A DNA stretch of 64,000 nucleotides from Streptomyces sp. DG1A-41 (lineage in GTDB: Bacteria; Actinomycetota; Actinomycetes; Streptomycetales; Streptomycetaceae), in contig NZ_CP146350.1 of NCBI RefSeq assembly GCF_037055355.1, positions 1,178,001 through 1,242,000 of the forward strand, given 5' to 3'. This document shows positions 25,936 to 33,921 of this stretch, piece after piece (position 1 is the first letter of the stretch; each line of letters starts with the position of its first letter). The notes beneath the pieces are model-generated. The model searched no databases. It saw nothing but the letters and a program-made list of their open reading frames with translations, and was not told the origin of the DNA. The translations under genes were made by a program, and so were the position numbers.

Positions 25936-25980
25936 CACGATGAAGCCTCGGCCGGGTCCCCCGGCCGAGGCTTCATCGTG
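25936..25980 (+). terminator. Strong terminator hairpin after the PH-SHOCT gene
   Basis: A perfect 21-bp stem, beginning CACGATGAAGCCTCGGCCGG at 25936 and closed by its complement ending at 25980, with a 3-base loop (TCC). This is the strongest stem-loop in the window. It starts 5 bases after the stop and has no U-tract, as is usual in Streptomyces. Confidence 0.85.
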
Positions 25981-26021
25981 TGTCTGTGGTGCCCGTCTCG
26001 GGCATGCCCGCAGGCGGCTGG

Positions 26022-26204
26022 CTACTTCTCAGGGCCCGAGAGGTCGACCCATATCTTCTTGAGCTTCCCACCCGAGACGGTCTCTACATGCAGCGGTCGC
26101 TTTCCGGCCGCGTCGTTCTTGCTGGCGGCATCGACGAACTTCTTGAGGTCGTCGAGGGTCAGAGGTCGGCTCTTGCCGTCGAGCATGTGCTGGTGTTCTG
26201 GCAT
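26022..26204 (-). CDS. Small hypothetical protein of lower GC
   Basis: A 60-residue frame beginning MPEHQHMLDGKSRPLTLDD, lysine-rich (KKFVDAASKND, GGKLKKIWVDLSGPEK). Its codon use is more AT-rich than its neighbours. I do not recognise a family with certainty; the pattern of a short beta/alpha protein with LTLDDLKKFVDAA resembles small proteins in Streptomyces mobile DNA. No clear Shine-Dalgarno precedes the ATG, and the frame stays open upstream. Uncertain. Confidence 0.45.
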   Translation of the reverse strand: MPEHQHMLDGKSRPLTLDDLKKFVDAASKNDAAGKRPLHVETVSGGKLKKIWVDLSGPEK

Positions 26205-26647
26205 GAGGAAAGGATGGGGCGTGCTGTCTTCCGTGTCACTAGCGCCTCGGTGCTGGTTGTGGTCACAGTTGTTCACCGTGAACAGCACGGCGGGAGTGAC
26301 GCCGACGCGCTTGGCGACGGTGCGCGGTCCGTTGGCGCAGCCGGCGGCGGTGGGGCGGTCGACTCCGGCGAGGGAGCGGGGGCGGCGCCGGCAGAAGGCG
26401 GTCGCACGGCACCGACGACCGGGCCGGCCTCGCAAGGACGGACGCGGAACTCGCCGAGCGGCGGGCCCGCAAGGGCGGCAGGCCGATGCAGGAGCCGTCA
26501 GCTTCCAACTGAGGGCCGTGCGGGGCGCCGTCTCGCATTCGTCTCGCAGACCTGCCGTCGAGGAGCGGGTCAGGGCGCGTCCCATCCGCGCTCTGGACTG
26601 CACGGACGCTTCGGGGGCGCCTTGGGGGCCGGGTACACTCCGTCCAC
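26205..26647. other. Intergenic stretch upstream of purB with a 15-bp palindrome
   Basis: About 440 bases. The first 100 are relatively AT-rich and include TGTTCAC-C-GTGAACA (26270-26284), a 15-base palindrome with one central base. On the plus strand a frame ending RTDAELAERRARKGGRP near 26400-26510 looks protein-like and may be the tail of a decayed gene, but no start or family could be assigned. The final part contains the purB promoter. Confidence 0.4.
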
Positions 26648-26650
26648 GTG
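26634..26650 (+). promoter_or_regulatory. Probable purB promoter giving a leaderless mRNA
   Basis: TACACT at 26634-26639 lies 8 bases before the GTG start at 26648, and there is no Shine-Dalgarno sequence. That spacing would place the transcription start at or next to the start codon. Leaderless mRNAs are common in Streptomyces. Confidence 0.45.
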
Positions 26651-28090
26651 ACTTCCGCTCCCGCCAAGCCCCGCATCCCGAACGTCCTCGCCGGACGGTA
26701 CGCCTCCGCCGAGCTCGCCACGCTCTGGTCGCCCGAGCAGAAGGTGAAGCTGGAGCGACAGCTCTGGCTCGCCGTGCTGCGGGCCCAGAAGGATCTCGGG
26801 ATCGAGGTGCCGGACGCGGCGCTCGCCGACTACGAGCGTGTGCTCGACACCGTCGACCTGGCCTCCATCGCCGAGCGTGAGAAGGTCACGCGGCATGACG
26901 TGAAGGCGCGCATCGAGGAGTTCAACGACCTCGCCGGGCACGAGCATGTGCACAAGGGCATGACCTCCCGCGACCTCACCGAGAACGTCGAGCAGTTGCA
27001 GATCCGGCTTTCGCTGGAGCTGATGCGCGACCGCACGGTGGCCGTGCTGGCGCGTCTGGGCAAGCTGGCCGGGGAGTACGGCGAGCTGGTCATGGCCGGC
27101 AGGTCCCACAACGTCGCCGCGCAGGCCACCACCCTCGGCAAGCGCTTCGCGACCGCCGCCGACGAGCTGCTCGTCGCCTACGGCCGGGTCGAGGAGCTGC
27201 TGGGCCGCTACCCGCTGCGCGGCATCAAGGGCCCGGTCGGCACCGCGCAGGACATGCTGGACCTGCTGGGCGGGGACGCCGCGAAGCTCGCGGAGCTGGA
27301 GCAGCGGATCGCCACGCACCTGGGCTTCTCGCAGGCGTTCACGTCGGTCGGCCAGGTCTACCCGCGCTCGCTGGACTACGAGGTCGTCACCGCGCTGGTG
27401 CAGCTGGCGGCGGCGCCGTCGTCGCTGGCGAAGACGATCCGGCTGATGGCCGGGCACGAGCTGGTCACCGAGGGCTTCAAGCCGGGCCAGGTCGGCTCCT
27501 CGGCGATGCCGCACAAGATGAACACCCGCTCCTGCGAGCGCGTCAACGGCCTGATGGTGATCCTGCGCGGTTACGCCTCGATGACCGGCGAACTGGCGGG
27601 CGACCAGTGGAACGAGGGCGATGTGTCCTGCTCGGTGGTGCGCCGGGTCGCGCTGCCGGACGCGTTCTTCGCGCTGGACGGTCTGCTGGAGACGTTCCTG
27701 ACGGTGCTCGACGAGTTCGGCGCGTTCCCGGCGGTCGTGGCGCGTGAGCTGGACCGCTACCTGCCGTTCCTCGCGACCACCAAGGTGCTGATGGGCGCCG
27801 TGCGCGCGGGCGTGGGCCGCGAGCTCGCGCACGAGGCGATCAAGGAGAACGCCGTCGCCTCCGCGCTCGCCATGCGCGAGCAGGGCGCCGAGCGCAACGA
27901 GCTCCTCGACAAGCTGGCCGCCGACACGCGCATCCCGCTCGACCGCGCCGAGCTGGACGCGCTGATGGCCGACAAGCTGTCCTTCACGGGTGCCGCGGGC
28001 GACCAGGTCGCCGCCGTCGTCGCCCGGGTCGAGGAGATCGTGAAGCAGCACCCCCAGGCCGCGGGCTACACGCCCGGCGCGATCCTCTGA
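26648..28090 (+). CDS. purB: Adenylosuccinate lyase
   Basis: A 480-residue lyase of the fumarase/aspartase superfamily. It cleaves SAICAR to AICAR in purine synthesis and adenylosuccinate to AMP. Signature GSSAMPHKMNTRSCERV (flexible catalytic loop), HVHKGMTSRDLTEN, the catalytic-His region GRSHNVAAQATTLG and the C-terminal domain are present. Length and N-terminus (TSAPAKPRIPNVLAGRYAS) match actinobacterial PurB. It is followed 13 bp later by the mug gene, likely co-transcribed. Confidence 0.95.
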   Translation: MTSAPAKPRIPNVLAGRYASAELATLWSPEQKVKLERQLWLAVLRAQKDLGIEVPDAALADYERVLDTVDLASIAEREKVTRHDVKARIEEFNDLAGHEHVHKGMTSRDLTENVEQLQIRLSLELMRDRTVAVLARLGKLAGEYGELVMAGRSHNVAAQATTLGKRFATAADELLVAYGRVEELLGRYPLRGIKGPVGTAQDMLDLLGGDAAKLAELEQRIATHLGFSQAFTSVGQVYPRSLDYEVVTALVQLAAAPSSLAKTIRLMAGHELVTEGFKPGQVGSSAMPHKMNTRSCERVNGLMVILRGYASMTGELAGDQWNEGDVSCSVVRRVALPDAFFALDGLLETFLTVLDEFGAFPAVVARELDRYLPFLATTKVLMGAVRAGVGRELAHEAIKENAVASALAMREQGAERNELLDKLAADTRIPLDRAELDALMADKLSFTGAAGDQVAAVVARVEEIVKQHPQAAGYTPGAIL

Positions 28091-28103
28091 CGCGCCGCGA
28101 ACG

Positions 28104-28649
28104 ATGCCCCGTTTCACGCCCGAGGAACTGGAGGCCGCCCGCGACCGTGTCGTGCCGGACGTGGTCGCGGACGGTCTGCGGGTGCTGTTCTGCGGCATAA
28201 ATCCCGGTCTGATGACGGCCGCGACGGGCCATCACTTCGCCCGCCCCGGCAACCGCTTCTGGCCCGTGCTGCACCGCTCCGGGTTCACGCCGCGGCTGCT
28301 GAAGCCGTCCGAGCAGCAGGAGCTGCTGTCGTACGGGCTCGGCATCACCAATGTCGTGACACGGCCGACCGCTCGGGCCGAGGAGCTGAGCGCCGAGGAG
28401 TACCGGGAGGGCGGGCGGCTGCTCGCGCTGAAGGTGGGGCGGCTGCGGCCGCGCTGGCTGGCCGTGGTCGGAGTGACCGCGTACCGCGCCGCGTTCGACG
28501 ACCGGGCGGCCCGGGTCGGTCCGCAGTCGCGGATGATCGGGGACACGCGGGTGTGGGTGCTGCCCAATCCGAGCGGGCTGAACGCGCACTGGACGGCCGA
28601 GACGATGGCGGAGGAGTTCGCGCGGCTGCGGGAAGCAGCCGAGAGCTGA
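28104..28649 (+). CDS. mug: G/U(T)-mismatch-specific DNA glycosylase (MUG family)
   Basis: A 181-residue uracil-DNA glycosylase superfamily protein of the MUG/TDG type. Motif I is FCGINPGLMTA (Asn in the GINPG loop positions the water) and motif II NPSGLNAHW. FARPGNRFWPVL and TNVVTRPTA are also family hallmarks. It removes uracil or ethenocytosine opposite G. In a high-GC genome this counters cytosine deamination. Confidence 0.9.
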   Translation: MPRFTPEELEAARDRVVPDVVADGLRVLFCGINPGLMTAATGHHFARPGNRFWPVLHRSGFTPRLLKPSEQQELLSYGLGITNVVTRPTARAEELSAEEYREGGRLLALKVGRLRPRWLAVVGVTAYRAAFDDRAARVGPQSRMIGDTRVWVLPNPSGLNAHWTAETMAEEFARLREAAES

Positions 28650-28653
28650 TCTC

Positions 28654-29085
28654 CTACGGCGGGTCCGTATCCGTGACCACGGCCAGCAGCCGGACCCCCT
28701 GCGAGGTGTCGCGGTCGGTGACCGCCACGGCGACCCAGCGGCCGGTGCCCTCCACCTCCCACAGGTACGCGATGCTCGCGCGCTCGCTCAACTCCGCCCA
28801 GGGCCGGGGTATCTCCTCCTGCTCGGTGCGCAGCAGGACGGTCTCCAGGTTGTAGGGGGGCGTGTCACCCCAGCGTGAGGCGAGCAGTTCGTAGACGGCG
28901 TCCCGGTCCTTCTCGTACTGGTCGATCGTCACCGCCCGGAGCGCCGGGTCGCCGACGTCCGCGGCGTCTAACACCGCGGTGTGGTGACCGGGTCCGGAAA
29001 CGCCGACGTCGGACGGGCCGTGCTCCGCCGGGAAGGGGCGGTAGCACAGCTCGTCGATGAGGGCGATGTGCTGTGCGATGTTCAT
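28654..29085 (-). CDS. Conserved-looking hypothetical protein
   Basis: A 143-residue soluble protein, MNIAQHIALIDELCYRPFP at the N-terminus and VEGTGRWVAVAVTDRDTSQGVRLLAVVTD at the C-terminus, with no recognised domain, signal or membrane segment. Codon use is normal for the genome, supporting a real gene. The convergent neighbour mug ends 4 bp away. Confidence 0.65.
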   Translation of the reverse strand: MNIAQHIALIDELCYRPFPAEHGPSDVGVSGPGHHTAVLDAADVGDPALRAVTIDQYEKDRDAVYELLASRWGDTPPYNLETVLLRTEQEEIPRPWAELSERASIAYLWEVEGTGRWVAVAVTDRDTSQGVRLLAVVTDTDPP

Positions 29086-29151
29086 GGATCCAGTAAACCC
29101 GCCACCACTGACACTTGGCGGGGCGTCAACCCTGTTCCCGCCGTTCTCCGG

Positions 29152-29877
29152 TCAGGCGTCCCGGCGGTGCAGGCTCCACGCTCCCGCCAGCAGGGCGGCC
29201 ACTGCCCAGAGCGCGGTCACCGCGAGCCCCGACCACGGCCCGAGGGTGCCGTCGTACGTCTCCCTCAGGACCAGCTGTCCCGCCTTGTCGGGCAGGAAGT
29301 CGGCGACGGTGCCCGTCGCGTCGCCGATCACGAACGACACGACGAGGATGAACGGGATCAGCAGGGACAGCGTGGCCACGCCGCTGCGCAGCAGGGCGGC
29401 GAGTCCGGCGGCGAACAGGGCCATGAGCATGAGGTAGACGCCGCAGCCCACGACGCCGCGCACCTGCTCGCCGGTGCCGAGCCCGTCGGCCGCCGGGCCG
29501 AGCCCCGCCCGTGCCACGAGGAGGGCGGCGAGGGCGGTCACCAGTCCCACCAGCAGGACCGGTACGGCGATGACGGCCGCCTTGGCCGCGAACCACCGGC
29601 CGCGCCGCGAAACCGCGGCCAGCGTGAGCCGCAGCGCGCCCGACTGGAACTCCGACGACACGGCCATGGCCCCGAAGGAGACCGCCGCGATCTGCCCGGG
29701 CACGACACCGGACAGGGCCGTGAACAGGGGGTCGAAGCCGGGGTCCGACGTCTCGGAGACACCGGCGATCGCGGAGAACGCCGTGGTCGCGGCGAACAGG
29801 GCCAGGAGCGCTCCCGGGAGCGAGCGGAGCGTACGGATCTTCAGCCACTCGGAGCGGAGGACGGGGGTGAGATCCAT
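29152..29877 (-). CDS. ABC-2-type transporter permease
   Basis: A 241-residue membrane protein beginning MDLTPVLRSEWLKIRTLRS, the usual start of ABC-2 permeases in Streptomyces, with six hydrophobic segments and the SSEFQSGALRLTLAAVSRRGRWFAAK cytoplasmic coupling block read in pieces. Its ATPase gene ends 2 bp upstream. Because that ATPase gene is beheaded, the permease may be non-functional or served by another ATPase. The ATG at 29877 is chosen because longer frames run into the ATPase gene. Confidence 0.87.
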   Translation of the reverse strand: MDLTPVLRSEWLKIRTLRSLPGALLALFAATTAFSAIAGVSETSDPGFDPLFTALSGVVPGQIAAVSFGAMAVSSEFQSGALRLTLAAVSRRGRWFAAKAAVIAVPVLLVGLVTALAALLVARAGLGPAADGLGTGEQVRGVVGCGVYLMLMALFAAGLAALLRSGVATLSLLIPFILVVSFVIGDATGTVADFLPDKAGQLVLRETYDGTLGPWSGLAVTALWAVAALLAGAWSLHRRDA

Positions 29878-29879
29878 GG

Positions 29880-30500
29880 TCAGGCCTCCTGGAACTGCGT
29901 GGTGAACTCGGCTTCGGTCGATGTGAGGTCGAAATAGGCCTGTTCCAACGTGCCCTCCTCGGACACGAGTTCGAGGACCGGCACACCCCCGGCGGAGGCG
30001 ATGCGGCCGATGTCGTCCACGCGTGCGTGTCGCACGGTCCAGTGACCGTCCGCGTGTTCCACGGCGTCGTGGCCGTGCCGGGCGAGAGCGCTCCGGAGAG
30101 CGGCGGGGTCGGATGTACGGATGCGTACGCTGGGCCGCACGCGCGCGTGGATGAAGTCCCGCGTCGGGGTGTCGGCCAGCAGCCGGCCCCGGCCGAGGAC
30201 GACGAGGTGGTCCGCGAAGGACGCGGTCTCGTTCATCAGATGGCTGGAGACCAGGACCGTGCGGCCCTCCCCCGCGAGCCGGCGCAGCAACTGCCGGATC
30301 CAGACGATGCCTTCGGGGTCGAGACCGTTGGACGGCTCGTCCAGCATGACCACCTCGGGGTCGCCCAGCAGGGCGGCGGCGATGCCCAGGCGCTGGCGCA
30401 TGCCCAGGGAGTACGTGCGCACACGGCGCCGGGCCACCGACGCCAGGCCGGTTTCCTCCAGTACCTCGTCGACCCGCCGGTCCGGAATGCGGTTGCTGCT
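29880..30500 (-). pseudogene. ABC transporter ATPase, N-terminal half deleted
   Basis: The C-terminal half of an ABC ATPase: helical region IPDRRVDEVLEETGL, signature YSLGMRQRLGIAAALLG, Walker B VVMLDEPSNGLDPEG, switch His in VLVSSHLMNE and the typical drug-exporter C-terminal domain. Everything before the IPDRRVDEV block, including Walker A and the Q loop, is missing. Just beyond about 30500 the DNA becomes the 3' end of a LuxR-type gene on the other strand. A start codon could still give a protein of about 200 residues, but it could not bind ATP normally. The right boundary is approximate. Confidence 0.85.
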
Positions 30501-30588
30501 GAGCGCCGTACTGGCGAAGCTCGGAGCGAGGGACCGCACGCAGGCGGTGATCGCGGCGTACGAGTCGGGGTTCGTGGCGCCGGGGTGA
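30500..30588 (+). pseudogene. 3' remnant of a LuxR-family response regulator
   Basis: In one plus-strand frame the last residues before the TGA at 30586 are VLAKLGARDRTQAVIAAYE followed by SGFVAPG, the standard C-terminus of NarL/LuxR response regulators in Streptomyces. The preceding HTH and the receiver domain are absent; upstream sequence belongs to the beheaded ABC ATPase on the other strand. A histidine kinase-regulator pair next to an ABC exporter is a common arrangement, so one deletion probably removed the kinase and most of the regulator. Confidence 0.75.
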
Positions 30589-30675
30589 TCGGCGGGGCCG
30601 GTGGCCGCCCCTCGCCGGGGCCCGCCGCGCCGAGTACGATCCGGCCAACACGCGCACGAGCTGGGAGGACGGACG

Positions 30676-31833
30676 GTGGGGCGGCTGACCGGCGGGGATC
30701 CCTCGCTGCTGCGAAGGATCAACTCCGCGGTGGTGCTGCACGCGCTGCGTGCCACGGACTGCGCGACGCTCACCGAGATCACCCGGGTGACGGGACTGTC
30801 CCGGCCGACCGTCGAGGGCGTCGTCGAAGGGCTCATCGAGGCCGGTCTCGTCGTCGAGAAGGCGGCCGAGGAGGGTGCCGCCCGGCGGCAGGGGCGGCCG
30901 GCGCGGAGGTTCCGGTTCCGGGCTGAGGCAGGGCATCTGCTGGGGCTGGAGATCGGCGCGCACCGGGTGGCCGCGCTGCTGGCCGACCTGGACGGCCGGG
31001 TGATCGGCTCCCAGGCCAAGGACGTGCCCGAGACGGCCGGGGCCGACGAGCGGCTGGAGCGGCTGCGCGGAGCCGTCGCCGAGCTGCTGCGCCGGGCCGG
31101 TGTCGCACGCGGCTCACTGCGGGCCGTGGGCGTGGCGACGCCCGGGATCGTCGAGGCGGACGGCACAGTACGGCTGGGCACCGCGCTGCCGGGGTGGACG
31201 GGGCTGCGGCTGGGCGAGCGGCTGAGCCGGTCGTTCAAGTGCCCGGTCCTGGTGGAGAACGACGCCAACGCGGCGGCCGTCGCCGAGCACTGGAAGGGCG
31301 CGGCCACCGAGTCGGACGACGTGGTGTTCGTACTGGCGGGGCTCAGCCCGGGCGCCGGTTCGCTGATCGGGGGGCGGCTGCACCGGGGCTACGGCGGGGC
31401 GGCCGGCGAGATCGGCGCGCTGCATCTCCTCGGCCGGGAGGTGACGCCGGAGACGCTGCTGTCCACCACGGACGAACCGCTGCACCCGCTCGACGAACAG
31501 GCGGTCGCCGAGGTCTTCGCACAGGCCCGCGAGGGCGACCAGCGAGCCTGCGCGGCCGTCGACCGCTTCCTCCAGCGCCTGGTCCACGACGTGGCGGCCC
31601 TGGTCCTCGCCCTCGACCCGGAACTGGTCGTGATCGGCGGCTGGGCAGCGGGCCTGGACGGCGTCCTGGACCCCCTCCGCCAGGAACTGGCCCGCTACTG
31701 CCTGCGCCCCCCGCAGGTGACCTTGTCCCGCCTGGGAGACGCGGCAGTGGCGACAGGCGCCCTGCGTCTCGCCCTGGACCACGTCGAGGAGCAGCTGTTC
31801 AGCGTGGAGAGCCCGACCACACCACGCCGCTGA
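30676..31833 (+). CDS. ROK-family transcriptional regulator, kinase motifs absent
   Basis: A 385-residue protein: winged HTH at residues 5-70 (RRINSAVVLHALRATDCATL, GLSRPTVEGVVEGLIEAGLV), then a ROK domain. The ATP-binding DxGxT segment reads LEIGAHRV, and the zinc-binding CxCGxxGC stretch expected after GAAGEIGALHLLG is absent, so sugar kinase activity is not expected and the zinc site is lost. GTG 30676 has GGGAGGA upstream. It likely senses a sugar or sugar phosphate. It is convergent with a GntR/UTRA regulator. Confidence 0.88.
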   Translation: MGRLTGGDPSLLRRINSAVVLHALRATDCATLTEITRVTGLSRPTVEGVVEGLIEAGLVVEKAAEEGAARRQGRPARRFRFRAEAGHLLGLEIGAHRVAALLADLDGRVIGSQAKDVPETAGADERLERLRGAVAELLRRAGVARGSLRAVGVATPGIVEADGTVRLGTALPGWTGLRLGERLSRSFKCPVLVENDANAAAVAEHWKGAATESDDVVFVLAGLSPGAGSLIGGRLHRGYGGAAGEIGALHLLGREVTPETLLSTTDEPLHPLDEQAVAEVFAQAREGDQRACAAVDRFLQRLVHDVAALVLALDPELVVIGGWAAGLDGVLDPLRQELARYCLRPPQVTLSRLGDAAVATGALRLALDHVEEQLFSVESPTTPRR

Positions 31834-31842
31834 CGGCAACGC

Positions 31843-31903
31843 CCTCAAAGGCGCGGTGCTGTGTCGAGGTGCGGCTCCGCCGCGCGGGCGCGACCAGCCA
31901 TGA
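31843..31903 (+). repeat. Dispersed palindromic intergenic repeat, copy A
   Basis: Element of about 60 bp between the ROK and GntR stop codons. Core blocks GCGGTGCTGTG, GTGCGGCTCCGCCGCG and GGGCGCGACCAGCCA match copies at 40108-40172 (reverse) and 44514-44577. GCGGCTCCGCCGC forms a small hairpin; the leading GCCCCTNAGGGGC-type stem is degenerate here. Confidence 0.7.
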
Positions 31904-31940
31904 CACACCCGCAGCCCGCCACTCCCCCGAAACGCGACGA

Positions 31941-32702
31941 TCAGGACGCCTGCCGCTGCGGCCCGGCGTGGATTTTCACGCCCCCCGCATCACCGAAGGT
32001 CAACCGACACGTGTCAGCGCGATACGTCGCCACCGAAAGCGCACCCGAACGCCCCCCGGCGACGAACCGTGTCGTCACCACCAGCACGGGTGCCCCGGGC
32101 AGCCGGTCCAGTTCCTTCGCGTCGTCGGCCCCGGCGGAGCCGAGCTCCACCGCGTTCTCCTGCCGTTCCAGCTCCAGCCGCTGGAGCTCGCGCAGCACGG
32201 CACGCGCGCGTGCCGACCCGGACGGCGCGTCGATGCCGGAGAGCTCGGGCACCGAGGACTGCGGGACGTACAGCAGCTCGGCGGCGACGGGCCGGCCGTG
32301 CGAGACGCGGGAGCGGCGCACGATGTGCACGGGCTCGTCGCGGCCCGTCTCCAGCGCGTCGGCGACAGCCGCGGGCGGCACGGCCGCCGTGCAGTCGACG
32401 GGCTGCCAGGCGTCCTCGGGGCCGCCCGGCCAGGTGTGCGGGCCGGTGCCGAGGGAGACGCCCATGCGAGGCGGCGCGACGGTCGTGCCGACACCGCGGC
32501 GGCGCTGGAGCCTGCCCTCCAGTTCGAGCTGCTCCAGGGCCTGGCGGAGCGTGGCGCGGGCGACGCCGAAGCGGGCCGCGAGGTCGCGCTCGTTGGGCAG
32601 GATCTCCCCCACGGAGAACTCCGAGTCGAGCGCTTCGCTGAGCACGGTCTTGAGATGCCAGTACTTCGGTTCCGGCACCGAATCCAGCTGCGTGGTCCCC
32701 AC
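31941..32702 (-). CDS. GntR-family regulator with UTRA domain (DasR/HutC-like)
   Basis: About 253 residues from GTG 32702, which has an ideal GGAGGA site; an upstream GTG at 32768 would add 22 residues with weak coding character. Winged HTH at residues 10-75 (HLKTVLSEALDSEFSVGEILP, FGVARATLRQALEQLELEG), then a UTRA ligand domain. The protein is of the HutC/DasR type, which binds sugar phosphates or amino acid derivatives. A dre-like palindrome lies upstream at 32799. It is convergent with the ROK regulator; no sugar transporter or enzyme gene is adjacent. Confidence 0.87.
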   Translation of the reverse strand: MGTTQLDSVPEPKYWHLKTVLSEALDSEFSVGEILPNERDLAARFGVARATLRQALEQLELEGRLQRRRGVGTTVAPPRMGVSLGTGPHTWPGGPEDAWQPVDCTAAVPPAAVADALETGRDEPVHIVRRSRVSHGRPVAAELLYVPQSSVPELSGIDAPSGSARARAVLRELQRLELERQENAVELGSAGADDAKELDRLPGAPVLVVTTRFVAGGRSGALSVATYRADTCRLTFGDAGGVKIHAGPQRQAS

Positions 32703-32798
32703 CCTGTCCTCCGCAATCGCCGTGGTCGGCGGCTTTTCAGCGCCCTTGTTTTTTAAAGGTTGTTTCACTTCTCTGCGACCATAGGGCGGCCCTGATCC

Positions 32799-32812
32799 TT
32801 GGTCAAGACCAA
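32799..32812. promoter_or_regulatory. dre-like GntR operator
   Basis: TTGGTC-AA-GACCAA, a perfect dyad about 100 bp before the preferred GntR start. It closely resembles the DasR-responsive element core TGGTCTAGACCA known from Streptomyces, differing only at the centre. Probably the autoregulatory site of the adjacent GntR protein. Confidence 0.6.
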
Positions 32813-32872
32813 TGGCCGGGAACGTTCACGGGCCGTTCATGCGAGGCCGCGGCGGGGCTCCCGCGGCGCCGT

Positions 32873-33766
32873 CTAGACGGCGGCCAGCGCGCGCAGCTTG
32901 TCGGGGTTGCGGATGATGTAGACCGCCTGGACACGACCGTCGGCGACATCGAGCTGGAAGACGGAGTCGAGCTTGTCGCCGGACAGGAACAGCACGGCCG
33001 GGCCGCCGTTGAGCTCCACGAAGCGCAGGGAGAAGTCGGGGACGCCCTTCTGCGCGGCGCCGACGAGGAAGCGGCCCACCTTGTCCGCCGTCTCCAGGAC
33101 CCGCAGCGGCGCCCGCGCCTTGCCGCCGCTGTCGCCGACGAGCCGGACGTCCGGGGCGAGCAACGCCATCAGCCCTTCGAGGTCGCCGTCCACCGCGGCG
33201 GCGAGGAACCGTTCGGTGAGGTCGCGCCGCTGGGCGGGGTCGACCTCGTAGCGCGGCCGCCGCTCCTCGACGTGCTTGCGCGCCCGCCCGGACAGCTGGC
33301 GCACCGCCGGTTCGCCGCGGTCGAGCATGGCGGCGATGTCGGCGTACGGGAAGCCGAAGGCCTCGCGGAGCACGAACACCGCCCGCTCCAGCGGCGACAG
33401 CGACTCCAGCACGACGAGGACGGCGAGCGAGACGGAGTCCGCGAGCACGGCCCGCTCGGCGGTGTCCGGCACGGTGTCGCCGAAGTCGGTGACGTACGGC
33501 TCCGGCAGCCACGGGCCCACGTACGTCTCCCCGCGGGACTTGATCTGACGCAGCCGGTCGATGGCGAGGCGGGTGGTGATCCGTACGAGGTAGCCGCGCG
33601 GTTCGCGCACATCGCGGCGGTCGCCGCCCGACCAGCGCAGCCAGGCCTCCTGCACCACGTCCTCCGCGTCGGCGACGCGGCCCAGCATGCGGTAGGCGAC
33701 GCCCAGCAGGACGGGGCGGTGCGCCTCGAAGACGTCGGTCGCGGTCTCGGTGGTCACGGGCTCCAT
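32873..33766 (-). CDS. ECF41-like sigma factor with SnoaL-like C-terminal domain (SigJ-like)
   Basis: A 297-residue sigma factor. Region sigma-2 is at about residues 10-75 (FEAHRPVLLGVAYRMLGRVADAEDVVQEAWLRW) and sigma-4 at about 125-180 (SPLERAVFVLREAFGFPYADIAAML). A C-terminal SnoaL/NTF2-like domain at about 195-295 contains the GDSGGKARAPLRVL region and ends with the NPDKL motif of ECF41 proteins. In this family the C-terminal domain regulates the sigma in place of an anti-sigma. ECF41 genes usually neighbour a COE-type oxidoreductase or carboxymuconolactone decarboxylase; here the divergent neighbour is an alpha/beta hydrolase instead. Confidence 0.9.
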   Translation of the reverse strand: MEPVTTETATDVFEAHRPVLLGVAYRMLGRVADAEDVVQEAWLRWSGGDRRDVREPRGYLVRITTRLAIDRLRQIKSRGETYVGPWLPEPYVTDFGDTVPDTAERAVLADSVSLAVLVVLESLSPLERAVFVLREAFGFPYADIAAMLDRGEPAVRQLSGRARKHVEERRPRYEVDPAQRRDLTERFLAAAVDGDLEGLMALLAPDVRLVGDSGGKARAPLRVLETADKVGRFLVGAAQKGVPDFSLRFVELNGGPAVLFLSGDKLDSVFQLDVADGRVQAVYIIRNPDKLRALAAV

Positions 33767-33921
33767 CCCAGCCCACCGATGCGGCCCTGTCCAGGCGGAA
33801 TCGCCCCTTGCCGGACCGCCGCGGCCGCGCAAGTCGCGACGACTCGGGGCTACCCGCCGGTAGTAATTGCTGACAAGCTGTCTACGGCGTCCGTCAGCGA
33901 GTACATCCCGAGGAGCACCGC

